Source of the DNA: Apus apus | Taxonomy: Eukaryota; Chordata; Aves; Apodiformes; Apodidae | DNA: 64,000 nucleotides | NCBI RefSeq assembly: GCF_020740795.1 | Contig: NC_067285.1 | Location: forward strand, 112,779,008-112,843,007 | Direction of reading: 5' to 3' | In this document: in pieces, positions 13,058 through 25,690 of the stretch | Layout of the letters: each line of letters opens with the position of its first letter | Position numbering within the stretch: position 1 is the first letter of the stretch | Notes under the pieces: model-generated | Told to the model about the DNA's origin: nothing | The model's database searches: none | The model's input: the letters and a program-made list of their open reading frames with translations, nothing else | Made by a program: the position numbers and the translations under genes

Positions 13058-13384
13058 TGGTGTGGTTTGGGTTGGAAGGGACCTTCAAGATCTTCTAGCT
13101 CCAACCCCCTGCATGGGCAGGGACACCTCCCAGCAGCCCAGGTTGCTCCAAGCCCCATCCAACCTGCCCTTCAACACTGCCAGGGATGGGGCAGCCACAG
13201 CTTCCCTGGGCAACCTGGGCCAGGGTCTCACCTCCCTCACAGCCCAGAATTTATTTCCAATACCTCATCTGTATCTCTCCTCTCAGTTCAGAACAGCCCC
13301 CCCTCATCCCATCCCTTCCTGCCCTTGTCCCAGGCCCCTCCCCAGCTTTCCTGGAGCCCCTTCAGGCACTGGAAGGTGCTAGGC
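13058..13384 (-). mobile_element. CR1 3' fragment
   Basis: Antisense copy from TGTGGTTTGGGTTGGAAGGG to GGCACTGGAAGGTGCTAGG, 5' truncated. Confidence 0.9.
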
Positions 13385-14373
13385 TAGGGAGGAGAGGGGA
13401 GATCTTAGGCATCGTGGCTCTGAGGGTCTGAAAATCTCCTGAAAAAGCAAAAAAAGGGGGAAAAAGGTCTTGGGGGGAGGGTGTATTCTTCAGCTTGGTC
13501 TCAATATGCCTGATGAGGGGTTTGTAGAAGCTGTCTGTGAGGACCCAGGAGGTTTCTCCAGCCCTCCACCCCTGCCTTGGTGATGAAGATAACAGCACTT
13601 CTCACCTTGCAGGAGGATGAGAGAACAAATACATTGCAGAGGGAAGAGCACTGAGGTGTGACAGAGCATTATGTATACCTGAGACAGCTGCATCTAGCTG
13701 TAATTTGCAGTATTAAAAACAAACCTATCTAATGACTAGGCTGCAGACTATTTATTTTTTCCTGGTCCCACCTGCTGAGAGGGGAAAAAATAGCAGCTGT
13801 GCAAGGAGAGCCTTAATAAAAACTTCAAAGAAATATAAGTGGGTCTTGTCTCCATAGGTATCAAGGTAACTTTTCTTGATACTAAAAAGACATTTTCCAA
13901 GGCTGCCTCTTTGATTTATTGTCCAGATCCTAAACTGGAACATTTTGGTCTTAGTTTTGGCAGGAAGAACAAAAGTACTCAGTGGAAGATCTCCACGTTT
14001 TTTTCATCCTGCTGATGGATGATTTGACAGCTGGGAGACTTGTCACTGTGATCTTTCCCTTTTTTATTTTTCCTATCACTTATTTTTATAGGACGTTGGG
14101 TGAAAGGATGAGAACTGAACTTTCAGCTGGTGGCATTGAGTCAGTCAGATGTTTTCTTTTATTTTCTTCCTAAATCTCAAAAAAAAAAAAATATCTTCTT
14201 AGCTTTCTGAAAGCTGTGGCATTTTTGAAGTGTCACCAACTTAGTCCTTGTGGCATGCAAAATGTTGTGACTGTGTGTTTTTAATCACTGGTTTTAAAAT
14301 GAAGTTCACCCCTGCTTTAGGATGACCTCAGTTGAATGTGGTCAGACCCTCCTGGGCCAGCTTTGACTCTGAT

Positions 14374-14548
14374 TAGACACTGGAATGGACTCCCCAGGGA
14401 AGTGGTGGAGGCACCATCCCTGGAGGTGTTCAAGGAAAGGCTGGAGGTGGCACTTAGTGCCATGGTCTGGAGATGTGGTGGTGTTGGTCATAGGCTGGAC
14501 TTGATGATCTTAAAGGTCTTTTCCAGCCTTGGTGGTTCTGTGATTCCG
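14374..14548 (+). mobile_element. CR1 3' fragment, distinct subfamily
   Basis: Sense fragment with CTCCCCAGGGAAGTGGTGGA and GGACTTGATGATCTTAAAGG, ending GGTTCTGTGATTCC. The frame reads [20 protein letters not shown]. Confidence 0.8.
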
Positions 14549-14823
14549 ATTTGTCAGGTTAGTGAGGCTGAATGAGATAAAATTCAACAGCAATGAGACT
14601 TAAACCCCAAGTATCCATGTCTTCTGGGCCAGTGCATTCTCCATGGGAGAGCTGACATCTCACCATCCACCTGGGCACTTCACCATGGCCAGCTGAGCAC
14701 TTGTGCATCCATCACCTTCAAATTAAACCATGAGGCTGCTTCACGTGGCACTGCAGCCCAAGTTCTTGAGCTGGCAAGAGAAGAGGGAAAGGCCCATGTG
14801 CTAGGACAAGACTCTACCTGTGT

Positions 14824-15594
14824 ATCATAAAATGGCTTGGGCTGGAAGGGAGATGAAAGATCATCTAGTTCCAACCCCCCTGCATGGGCAGGGACACCTC
14901 CCACCAGCCCAGGTTGCTCCAAGCCCCATCCAACCTGCCCTTCAACACTGCCAGGGATGGGGCAGCCACAGCTTCTCTGGGCAACCTGGGCCAGGGTCTC
15001 ACCACCCTCACAGCAAAGAATTTCTTCCTAAGATCTCATCTCAATCTCCCATCTTTCAGCTTGAAACCCTTCCCCCTCATCCCAGCCCTCCCTGCCCTTG
15101 TCCCAGGTCCCTCCCCAGCTTTCCTGGAGCCCCTTCAGGCTCTGGAAGGTGCTCTAAGGTCTCCCTGGAGCCTTCTCTTCTCCAGGCTGAACACCCCAAC
15201 TGTCCCAGCCTGTCTCCAAAGCAGAGCTGCTCCCCTTGGATCATCTTTGTGGCCTCCTCTGGACTCTCTCCAGGAGCTCCATGTCCTTATACTGGGGGCT
15301 CCAGAACTGGTCTCACCAGAGGAGAGGGGACAATCCCCTCTCCAGCCCTGCTGCTCACACTGCTGGTGACACAGCCCAGGACACAGTTGGTTTCTGGGCT
15401 CCAGTGCACGTTGCTGGCTCACGTTGAGCTTCTCATCACCCAACACCCCCAAGTCCTTCTTCTCAGGGCTGTTTTCAATCCATTCTCCCCCCAGCCTGGG
15501 ATTGCCCAGACCCAGCTGCAGAACCTTGCAGGTGGCCTTGCTGAGCTCCGGGCAGTTTGCACGAGCCTCTCCAGCCCGTCCAGGTCAATTTGAG
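14824..15594 (-). mobile_element. Longest CR1 copy in the window
   Basis: Antisense copy of about 770 bases. Beyond the usual 3' region it extends through GGGCTCCAGAACTGGTCTCA and AGTTGGTTTCTGGGCTCCAG to a segment matching CATTGAGCTTCTCATC-type ORF2 sequence, ending near CCAGCCCGTCCAGG. Confidence 0.92.
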
Positions 15595-16725
15595 CACAGA
15601 TATATATTTTTGTCACTCTTTACAAAAGTATTATCAGAGTAGGGGAGGGCACAATTCCCTTTCCTTTGCCTCCTTCTGCAGCTCCATTTGGTGTTTTTTT
15701 GAGTCTGGGTGATAGAATTCAAGCCTAATAATGGGATTGTGTTGTATTGATTTACTCTGCACCTGATGTGTTGTAGGGCTTTATTCTCCTCTGGGCTCAG
15801 TGGCATTACCAGTAGTTCATCTTTGTTGATATGTGTTTCCTTGAAGCTTTTAAGAAAGTAATATATGTATATATATTTTAGTGGGTTTCATAAAACATGT
15901 TATTTATATGTCAAAGAAAAGGAGCTGGAAAGGTGCTTCATCTCACTGATTTCAAAAATCAACCCCCACCCTGCAATGTTGTTGGCTTGATTTTCTTTCC
16001 CTGCTCTTTGGCTCGTGCAGCATTTCCTCACAGTGTTATTCCTGCTTTCTCTGTTACAGTTTCTCTGTTACCCCTGCCAAGGTTTTCCCAACCACAGGTG
16101 CAACCCTCCCTTCAGGCTGAAAAAAGGTGTTACCCAGGATTTCTTCTCAGAAAACCACCTCGTTTTGTAAACTAGTGGGGCAGGAAAAGTCAGAATTAAC
16201 TTCTGGCAGGTCTTTGGGCTGAAATCTGATGGTTCCAGGGAATTTTCAGAGTTTTCAGTTTTCAAAACTATCAGGTGGCCAATGGAGAGAAATGTTGGGG
16301 GTTTTTTTCTTCTTTCCAGCAGTCTTTAGTGGTTTCTAGTGTTCCTGTTGTTACACTGAGGAGTCATCATCGTTAGACACTTCCAGTCAGTTTTCATTTA
16401 ATTGCCAGAGAAAGAACAATGAGACAAACTTCAGGAAATCTCTCTCCTGATGGGATTTGTAAGGAGATGGTTATTTTGGCCTCCAGGCACATGCTTGAGT
16501 GGTGGGCACCACAGTCTATACCTTCTGGTGACAGATGCCTCTTTGGTGACCATACCATGTCTTTCTCCCAGAGTGGCATGAAAAGCTCCCCACAGAGACA
16601 GGCACTGCCTGTAACAATCCACTTCCCAGCCACTTTGAAGGCAATTTCATCCCTTGGTTTGATCCTGCAATCCCAAGTCCCATGCTAACTGCTCCAAGAG
16701 GTGAGACAGCCCCAAATAGAACCCC

Positions 16726-17305
16726 ACAATCCCAGACTGGCTCGGGTTGGAAGGACCTTCAAGATCATCCAGCTCCAACCCCCCTGCATGGGCAGGGACA
16801 CCTCCCACCAGCCCAGGCTGCTCCAAGCCCCATCCAACCTGCCCTTCAACACTGCCAGGGATGGGGCAGCCACAGCTTCTCTGGGCAACCTGGGCCAGGG
16901 TCTCACCACCCTCACAGACAAGAATTTCTTACTAATCTCAAATCTAAATCTCCCCTCTTCCAGTTTTACTCCATTTCCCCTCATCCCATCCCTCTGTCCT
17001 CTCCCTCCCTGCCCTTGTCCCAAGCCCCTCCCCAGCTTTCCTGGAGCCCCTTCAGGCACTGGAAGGTGCTCTAAGGTCTCCCTGGAGCCTTCTCTTCTCC
17101 AGGCTGAACACCCCAACTCTCCCAGCCTGTCTCCAGAGCAGAGCTGCTCCAGCCCTCTGAGCATCTTTGTGGCCTCCTCTGGACGTGCTCTAACAGATCC
17201 ATGTCCTTCTTGTGCTGGGGGCTCCAGAACTGGGCACAGTACTGTGTGTGGGAAGGTCTCCTGAGACTGAAGTAGAGGAGCATAATCCCTTGGCCAGCAG
17301 GCCCC
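16726..17305 (-). mobile_element. CR1 fragment with long open ORF2-end frame
   Basis: Antisense copy. The minus-strand frame from 17473 to 16685 stays open for 262 codons and crosses the whole element. It includes EEGRFRFEISKKFLSVRVVR and PWPRLPREAVAAPSLAVLKG, which match the end of the CR1 ORF2 protein. The frame has no reverse transcriptase core and is a truncated insertion, not a gene. Confidence 0.9.
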
Positions 17306-17811
17306 TTGGATGATGTTAGCAGGAACCTTTTCTCCCAGGGCAGCATCTGATCCAAAGTTCTGTTTGAGTTCTTTCCTCATGGGCTGTGGTGCTGGCAGGG
17401 CCATGCAGAGGTGGGGCAGGAGGGGTGGGTGAGATGCTGGAGGTCTCCAGAGTGCTGAGTGTTCAGACTGCACCCCAGGAACAACGTGTCTGTAGGGGAC
17501 ACTGAGTCTGTTCTCACACTGGATCTGTTCCTGCTAAAGGCTGCTGGCATTTTGATAGGTTTTGATGGTATAACAGAGGAGTCCTGAGAAGTGACAGCAC
17601 CAAGCTCTGATTAATGTCTCCAAGGAGCTAGATAGTCAACCAGAACCATCTTCTCTAACTGCATCAATTTCCATATCTAGCTCAGATTTATTTGTTTATT
17701 TATTTTGACAATGCTGTAGAAATGTGGTGCTTGGTTTGTTATGAGGAGTATTTCTCTTTCAGCCTTCATGAAGAGGTGTAAAAGACCTCTCAAAGCTCTG
17801 TTTGAAGATCT

Positions 17812-18460
17812 CAGGATATTAAGTTCCATTGTAATTAAGAGGTGACTGTCACACACACTCCCATGAGACTCGTACCCAAAGGTTCAGGTCCTCAGCAGGG
17901 TGGTCTGCACAGAGTGTTGAGGTGGCTAGTGGAAAGTGTCCCTGTCCATGGCAGAAGGTCTGGAACTAGATGATCTTTAAGGTCTCTTCCAAGCCAAACC
18001 ATTCAGGGATTCTATGGCAATGTGCACTTAAGGACTGGTAGAGGGCTGGAGCAGCTCTCTTATGAAAACGGGCTGAGAGAGTTGGGATTGTTCAACTTGG
18101 AGAAGATTTCAGGGAGACCTTAGAGCACCTTCCAGAGCCTGAAGGGGCTCCAGGAAAGCTGGGGAGGGGCTTGGGACAAGGGCAGGGAGTGATGGAATGA
18201 GGAGGAATGATTTTAAACTGAAAGAGGGGAGTTTAGGTGAGACATAAGGAATAAATTCTTCGCCATGAGGGTGGTGAGACCCTGGCCCAGGTTGCCCAGG
18301 GAAGCTGTGGCTGCCCCATCCCTGGCAGTGTTGAAGGGCAGGTTGGATGGGGCTTGGAGCAGCCTGGTCTGGTGGGAGGTGTCCCTGCCCATGCAGAGGG
18401 TTGGAACTAGATGGTGTTTGAGGTGCCTTCCAACCCAAACCCGTCTGTGATTGTATGAAG
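17812..18460 (+). repeat. Composite repeat module, copy 2
   Basis: Same order as the copy at 2463: non-CR1 head, CR1 tail (17923-18017), short spacer with TTAAGGACTGGTAGAG, then a CR1 body from 18043. Here the body is complete to its 3' end (TTGTATGA at 18458). By eye the shared part is roughly 85-90% identical. Confidence 0.85.
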
Positions 18461-19317
18461 TGACAGATCACCCACCTGCAGCTTTGTGAGGACATTGCAG
18501 AACCACACTCCAAACCTGTTATTGCTCCTCATGTAGGGAAAGCATCTTCCAGAGCTGTGGCTGCAGTTCACCTGGTGCCCTCACACCAGGCACATCACAT
18601 CAGCTGCTCTAGTCTGCGAGTTAAATGACCAAGACATTTCACAATCTAAGAGTGTCTGTTTGACATTCAGGCTCTGCATCCACCCAGAAGAATCAGAGCT
18701 TTGAGCAGAGTCCTCGTGAGCTTTGCTCATGATTTACAAGCTGTGTTGCCACGCACTGTCACCAAGTGTCTGGCATTTGGCCACCCTCTTCCTCCCCCTT
18801 TCCCTCCTTGCTGTCTTCACAGCCCACCAAGTGTGTTTGAAGGGCCTGAGCTGTGGAGCTCAGGGTGGCAGAGAGGCTGAAAATGTGGGTCCAAATGACC
18901 CCATTTTTATGGAGCCTTTCTCATCACCTGGAAAGGGTTAATTTTCATCATCTTTTGCATGGGCTGGAGCAAGTATTGCAAGTTCCCTGCTATCTCCTAA
19001 TCCCACACACACACTCACACTTTGCAGCCCATAAAGATTTTGCTTTTTTTAAATTGCTAGAGCAGCTCTTTGGCAAGTTGTGCAGTGGAGGACGAGTCCT
19101 GCTGCTGCCCCCAGGGCCCATGTGCTTGGAGTGGGGGAGCAGAAAAATATACAGTGCCTGTAGGCTGCTTGGATGTGAGCCTGAGGGCATCTGAAATAGC
19201 CTGGGATGGGGCTGGTTCAGGGCTTAGACTCAGCACTTTGATGCTGAAGCCCAGCAGGGTTAGCACATAAATCCTGGGGCTGATCCATGGGTGATGGTGT
19301 GAATATATAATAGCAAC

Positions 19318-19450
19318 TCAGACTGGTTTGGGTTGGAGGGACCTTCAAGATCATCTAGTTCCGACCTTCTGCCATGGGCAGGGACACCTCCCACCAGCCC
19401 AGGTTGCTCCAAGCCCCATCCAACCTGCCCTTCAACACTTCCAGGGATGA
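19318..19450 (-). mobile_element. CR1 3' tail fragment
   Basis: Antisense tail (GACTGGTTTGGGTTGGAGGG to CAACACTTCCAGGGATG), severely 5' truncated. Confidence 0.85.
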
Positions 19451-21169
19451 TGGAAGCTGTCAGTGACCATGCCTCCAGGATGGCTCCTCTTGCCCACCCA
19501 GGTGATGCTTTCCTCCAGCAGTCACAGGACATGGGGCTCAACCAAATTTATGAGTGTCATCTTCCAACAGGTTGCATGTCAGACCCTTGGTTAGTGTTGG
19601 CTGCAGAGAGAGCTCCTGTTCCACCTAGACTGGGACACCATGCCATGCTGCACCTCCACCTTCTCCATGTCCCCTACCCAGGGACCCTATTCATGTCCAT
19701 CACCTGCAAATCCTACCCTGCTCCAGTTGCCACCACCTAAGAGCTGCTCCTCACAGCCTGGGGTCAGCTGCATTTTGGGAGAGCTCTTGGGTTCACATGT
19801 TCCATTGCAGAGCCACAAGGCCCTTCCTGGGGCTATTTTTTCCACAGGAGATGCTTTCTTTCCCCCTTTTATTTTTAATAACATAACATTTGAATTCTGT
19901 GATACTCTTGCCCCAGGGAAGCAGACATCCCAAATGGGAAACACGTGGAGACAACCCAGGTAGGAGTTTTTGTGTGTTGTCAATGAGTGCCCACCTGGAT
20001 GACCAAGGGTTGAAGTGTGAGGTTCACCCAGGCAGAAAGATTCACCCAACCAAAGGGAGCTGAAGAGAACTAGTTTGCAAGATACATCCAGCTCTTTGCA
20101 GAATCAGGCTTTTCTGCACCACCATCTTTCAACTCCTACTTTCTGCATTTCTTCTGAAATTCTGTGTTCTGTGTGAAAGATCTTGTAGTCATCAAAGGAA
20201 AGTGGAACTGTCTGAGCAGAGTCTGTTTCCTTCCCCGTGTTCCAGTGCCAGGAAGGGCTGGAAAAAGCCACCTCTTGCCACCTTAATTGTGCACCACGAG
20301 ATGAGAGCATTTGGTGTTCTTGGGGTTTTGCTTAAGCCCTGTCTTGGAATGATGCACAAGATGGAGAAAAGGAACAGGGCCAGGCCAGTGAAGGTCTTGT
20401 GTGGTGAGCATGAAATGTGTCCAGATGAAAATGACAATTAAACAAAAGAAAAGCTTTTCTTACAGAAGAACACAGGTGGAAGGTGCCACGTGGCTGACTC
20501 AGTTTTATTAGACACACGACTTAAAAGCTGCTGGAAGGTTCAAAATAGAAGCAGCTTTTCCACATGGCAGGTAGGAGATCTGGAGTTTGCCTTGCCAAAA
20601 AAATACAGATGATAAATATTTACATGAGTTTGTGTGGGGAAACGAGACAAATCAGCCAAACTGTAGAATACTGACGTTGGAAAGGAAACCTGGAGTTTTC
20701 TGAGCCAATGTTGTGCTCCAAGCAAAGGCAGCTTCAGAGGTAGATTGGGTTGCTCAAGGCCTCAGCCAGAGGTGGGAATATCTCCAAAGGATATTCCTGC
20801 ACCTCCGCGGGTGAATCTGCTTCCACCTTCCCTGTAATCCCCCCAGGCACTGGTTGGCCACCACTAGCCCTCCCCTTGCCTTATCTTTCCAGGCTCAGCA
20901 GTGTCCTGAGCACCAGGTCCTGCTCTACCAGGTGCCCCAGCCTGGACTGTCACATGAGGTTATCCAGTCCTGGATGCAAGATGTGGCATTTGCCTGTGGA
21001 AAAGTAGGGGGTTATGCTGAGCCTTCCACAGAAACCATGTCTAAGCAGGGAATTTCCTGAACTAAAAGTTGTTGGGTGCTTTGAAAGTGGGGTGGGAAGG
21101 CATATGACCCAGACTGTCCTTGTTCTAATACTCTTTCCAAGGCATCTCCCTTAGGCTTGCTGTTGGAGA

Positions 21170-21415
21170 AGGACTCATGGGCTGGATAGACTTCTTATTT
21201 CAAAGAGAGTAACATGGTGGAGGTCTACAAAACCACAGCTGGCCTGGAGAGGGTGAAGGGGGATGATCCCTCATTCTTCTTCCCAATGAGCTCAGCAGAT
21301 GTCAGGCTTGAAATTAAGTGGAGGGAGATCATTCTGTACCTGAAAAGAAGTTACATTTTGGAACCCATTGCCTGAGGATGGCAGAGTGGGAAAAAGTAAA
21401 AAGGTTGGAAGAAAA
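21170..21415 (+). mobile_element. Degraded old CR1-like fragment
   Basis: GTGGAGGTCTACAAAACCAC followed by a polar segment resembles the ORF2-end region of ancient CR1 subfamilies. It is too diverged for a firm call. Confidence 0.4.
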
Positions 21416-21461
21416 GCACACATAGGGGATCAATAAACACTTCAGGAACACTTGGAATTGA

Positions 21462-21600
21462 AGAATCATGGCATGGTTTAGGTTGGAAGTGACCTGTAAA
21501 GCTCACTTAGTTCAACCCCCCTCCACTGACCAGGAGTGTATTGAACTAGACCAGGTTGCTCAGAACCCCATCCAGACTGACCTGGAATGTTTGCAGGGAT
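21462..21600 (-). mobile_element. CR1 fragment, left half of an inverted pair
   Basis: Antisense 3' tail beginning GAATCATGGCATGGTTTAGG, abutting the sense copy at 21604. Its sequence differs from the usual copies (CTCCACTGACCAGGAGTGTA). Confidence 0.7.
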
Positions 21601-21603
21601 GGG

Positions 21604-21895
21604 GGAGGGACAAGGGCAGGGAGTGAAAGGACAAGGTGTAATGGTTTCAGATTGGTAGAGGGGAGGTTTAGTTGAGACATGAGGAAGAAATTCTGTGCTG
21701 TGAGGGTGGTGAGACCCTGGCCCAGGTTGCCCAGGGAAGCTGTGGCTGCCCCATCCCTGGCAGTGTTGAAGGGCAGGTTGGATGGGGCTTGGAGCAGCCT
21801 GGGCTGGTGGGAGGTGTCCCTGCCCATGCAGGGGGGTGGGACTGGATGATCTTGAAGGTCTCCTCCAACTCAAACCAGTCTGGGATTCTATGACT
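21604..21895 (+). mobile_element. CR1 3' fragment, right half of an inverted pair
   Basis: Sense copy from GGGACAAGGGCAGGGAGTGA to the 3' end GGGATTCTATGACT. Confidence 0.9.
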
Positions 21896-22897
21896 TCAGA
21901 GCAAGGAGATTTCAGCTCTTTGGGAAGAGACACGTGGGCTTTTACTACCTCGGGCATTTCCCCACGTCTCTAGCTGATCTTGCCTGGCTTTGCTCAATGT
22001 CATTATCAAAAAGCTTCCCAAGCCCAGCTGGGGCATCCATGGGGGTTTGTCAGGACTCTCTTTCCTACCCTGCTCACTTCTGCCTGTATTTCTGTGTGCA
22101 TTTCCCCTGTACACGGAGAGGAATTCCAAGCTGACTTGGAGACCTACTTGGTTTATGCCTCAATTGCTTCCATTTCCTCTGCCATTTCCTCTGCTCCTCA
22201 TTCTTTTCCACTATGTGGCTGCTGCTCTGCTGGGACCCATTCCTTGCCCACAAAAGTTTCTCTTGCCTTCCTAAACTGATAATTTTCTCCACGAGCTCAG
22301 ATTTTTGCCTAAACATGGAGTCTCACAGAGAGAAATTCTCTTAAATCTTGCCTAGTTTAATTAGCCACACACGTGCTCACTAAAATCAGTTTCAAATTGT
22401 CTCAGATTAATTTTAAACCTCTTTTTTTTCTTTAATTTATTGTGGTTTTTTTTTTTTAATTATCATTTTGCAGGTGCCAAATGCAGATTCCTGTCTAACT
22501 TAAAAGCAAACAAATAAAATGAAACAAACCACAAAAACCCCAGAGTGTTTTCAGCATGATTTAGCAGCTCATCTACCAGGATCTTGTCTGGCTTGACTAA
22601 ATAGTTGCTGCTCACTCGTGTGTGGAAAGGGCCTTGGTGTCTTTGGAGGCACATTATTTTGGTTAAATAACCTCAACAGTTGCATCATGGAGACTTAAAA
22701 TGGAAGAGTTTAAGCTGATGTCTCACAGCTTGAGACAATAACCACTGGAAAAATCATGCAAGCTTTCTCATTATATTCTGAGCAAAATGTTTTGTTTCAC
22801 TGGAGCCATGATGGTCAAACAGTTTTGGGTGCAAATTTTTAGAATTGCTTCCGGGAGCCAAGATTTTAACAGACTGCAGCTTAACATGAAATAATCT

Positions 22898-22963
22898 AAG
22901 GGGGGATGGAACTAGATGAGCTTTAAGGTCCCTTCCATCCCAAACCATTGTGATCCTATGATA
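22898..22963 (+). mobile_element. CR1 tail scrap
   Basis: Short sense tail (GGATGGAACTAGATGAGCTT to GATCCTATGAT), next to the antisense copy at 22983. Confidence 0.65.
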
Positions 22964-22982
22964 TTATAAGGAATCGGAATAT

Positions 22983-23250
22983 TAGGGGTTGGAAGGGACC
23001 TTCAAAGATCATCAAGTCCAACCCCCCTGCCAGAGCAGGACCAAAAACTAGGGCAGATCACTCGGAAAAGCATCCAGACAGGTCTTGAAAGCCTCCAGAG
23101 AAGGAGACTCCACAACCTCTCTGGGCAGCCTGTCCCAGGGCTCTGTCACCCTCACAGTAAAGAAGTTCTTCCTCATGTTGAGGTGGAACTTCCTGGGCTC
23201 CAGTTTGAATCCATTGCCCCTGGTCCTGTCACAGGGCACAAGTGAAAAAT
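22983..23250 (-). mobile_element. CR1 fragment
   Basis: Antisense copy. The minus-strand frame reads DRTRGNGFKLEPRKFHLNMR then [16 protein letters not shown], an intact stretch of the CR1 ORF2 C-terminus. Confidence 0.9.
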
Positions 23251-24548
23251 AAAAATAAATTCTAAGCCTTGAGTGAAACAAACCACACAATTCCAAGTCA
23301 GAGAAACCTCTGATTTTTTTTTAAGACAAATGAACCATTTTGCTAGATTTTTTTGCTTAGGAATAGTTTGGTCTATGGATCATCCAGAATCATATTCTTC
23401 CCCCCCCCACTTGCCAGTATTTGTATGACTTCATTTAAAAGGTTCAAACACTATTTCACAGCTGTTCTGCAGGATACTTCTAAACAGTGCTAGAAATACC
23501 ATCAGAATAGGGATGTGAAGTGGAATGAAACAAGATGATGCATTTTGAAGGCAGTTAAAGAACCCGTAATACAGAAGAGAAGTCAAACCCTGCCACTGTG
23601 ACCTTAGGCATATAAATGTAGAGCAACAGGACAAACTGGACCCTTCTGTGATGTGCTGGATGTGAAATGGGCTCTCCTGGGGCTCTCCCATCTCGACGAG
23701 ACAGTTGGAATGAGCAGCTTGTTCCTTTTAATTCAGACAGCTCTGTCAAAAGGGCACAGTTAGCTCCATGGCAGGGAAGGAGCTGCAGGAGCCCAAGGAG
23801 GAAATTGGACCCTGCAGCAGCTTCGTGTCCCCATTGCAGGCCAGATCCAGCCACCAGCTGCTGCTGAAATGTTCTGGCAGAGGAGAGAATGGCCCAAAGT
23901 GTTTTCTAGGAGGAAAGAGGTTGGTTTTGATAAGCAGAGTTCTGAGGTGGGCAGTCAGACCGTGCCCTAGAGACGTGGGGTGTAGGTACCTATTGCATGA
24001 GCTCGGAAGCTGGAGCATCACGAGAAGTTGCAACCAAGCTGGGGAGGGGTGGTGAGTAGCAAGGGCACCAAGGTGAACCTACACTGTCCAGGGAAAGCAG
24101 AGGTTGTGGCAAGGCTTAGCACCAGTTTAGCAGCAGTGTGAAAGCAAGAGAGGTGTGCTCATGCCTTCTCCTGCCTCGCCTTGGTTTGCAGGGTGCAAGG
24201 CCACAGGGGATCTCAGGGACACCGCCCAAGTTTCTCTGGGCGACAGCATCATCTGTGGTTCTGGACAGGAACATGTGACTGTAGAGATGCACAGCAGGCT
24301 CTGAGCAGTGGGGACTGGGGGCTGAACGTGGCTGCAAGGCCAGGCTTCAGCAGCCAGCCTGGTCCAGGCAGCCTCGCACACACCAAACACCCACGTGCAA
24401 CTGTAAGTAGCAAACTGTGGGAGGCAGAGAAAAACCTGTTAACCATCTTAGCAGAATCACTCACTGCTCTCCAAAGAGCTCCTGGGTGGGATGGCAGGTG
24501 AAGAAGGGCTCCAACTAAACCTTTAGGATTTCTCCTGATTGGGTCCTC

Positions 24549-24684
24549 TCTGGCAGTGTTGAAGGGCAGGTTGGATGGGGCTTGGAGCAGCCTGGGCTGG
24601 TGGGAGGTGTCCCTGCCCATGCAGGGGGTTGGAACTAGATGATCTTGAAGGTCCCTTCCAACCCAAACCATTCTGTGGTTTTAT
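24549..24684 (+). mobile_element. CR1 3' tail fragment
   Basis: Begins at CTGGCAGTGTTGAAGGGCAG and ends CCATTCTGTGGTTTTAT. Same truncation point as the tail at 58143. Confidence 0.85.
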
Positions 24685-25317
24685 ATTCTCTTTGCTGTTT
24701 GGTCTTTAAACATTTCCCACTGGAGACCCACACAATGCCACAACAAGCTCCTCTGCTCCTCTGTGCAATCCCTGCTCTAACTGTTAGGACATGAGCTTGG
24801 AGAACATCTGGACACATCACTGTTCTTCTGGCCAACCTCTCAGTCCCTTGGGACATCCCCAGTGGGCTTGAGCCAGTGTCTGTGCTGTGAATCACTGGCT
24901 AAACAAGGAGGCCTTGTTGGGTGTACATAGGAAAAGCAGGTATGAAAAGAAATAGGGAGTGAAATTTTCATTAAAAAGAAGGGATGTGAGAGCACAGAAG
25001 ATTTCACAGGAGAATCGTGGTATCATGGAAATCTTGGTTGCTAAGCCAAACCAGGCCAGCAGGCAGCCAAGACATCCCACAGCCAACTCGTGGAGTCATC
25101 ACACTGAGTGATGTTACAAGAGGTGGGACTTCCACCACTTGTACACTTGATAATCAGTAGAGGAGGGAGGGCTTGGAAGCCCTTTCCAGAGCCTCTGAAC
25201 AGTCTGGCTTTGAGAAGAGAACCACACTAGAAGGCTTTCAAACAACTGACCCCACGGAACTGATACCATCTACAAATGGGCAAGAGTTTGTGGGGTTGCA
25301 AAACAAGGTTGATCACA

Positions 25318-25690
25318 GTGTCACAGTATCACTCTGGTTGGAAAAGACCTTCAAGACCATCGAGTCCAACCACTACCCCAACTCTGAAGTGTCCACCACT
25401 AAACCCTGTCCCCTGGCACCACGTCTGTCTTCTTAGATGTCTCCAGGGACGGTGACTCAACCACCTCCTTGGGCTGCCTGGATCACCCAGTCCAGCTCCC
25501 ACCCCAGAAGAGGACAACCCCAAAGTTCACACGGTGTTCCTGAGGGTGTTGTCCAAATGTTTACTGAATCTGGTTCTGTGCCATTCCTGCTTCCCTGGGG
25601 AGCGTATTCCAGGGCTCCACCACCCTCTGGGTGAAGAATCTTTTCCCAATATCCAACCTAAACCTCCCTCTCCACATCTTCCCACCATTA
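25318..25690 (-). mobile_element. CR1 fragments, antisense, half of an inverted pair
   Basis: Antisense CR1 with GGTTGGAAAAGACCTTCAAG at the 3' end, probably two pieces joined near 25485. The second contains GGGCTCCACCACCCTCTGGG. Confidence 0.75.

Noticed and set aside
14820-15593. A 257-codon plus-strand frame
   Set aside because: It lies wholly inside an antisense CR1 copy and has the same composition as the other CR1 antisense frames.
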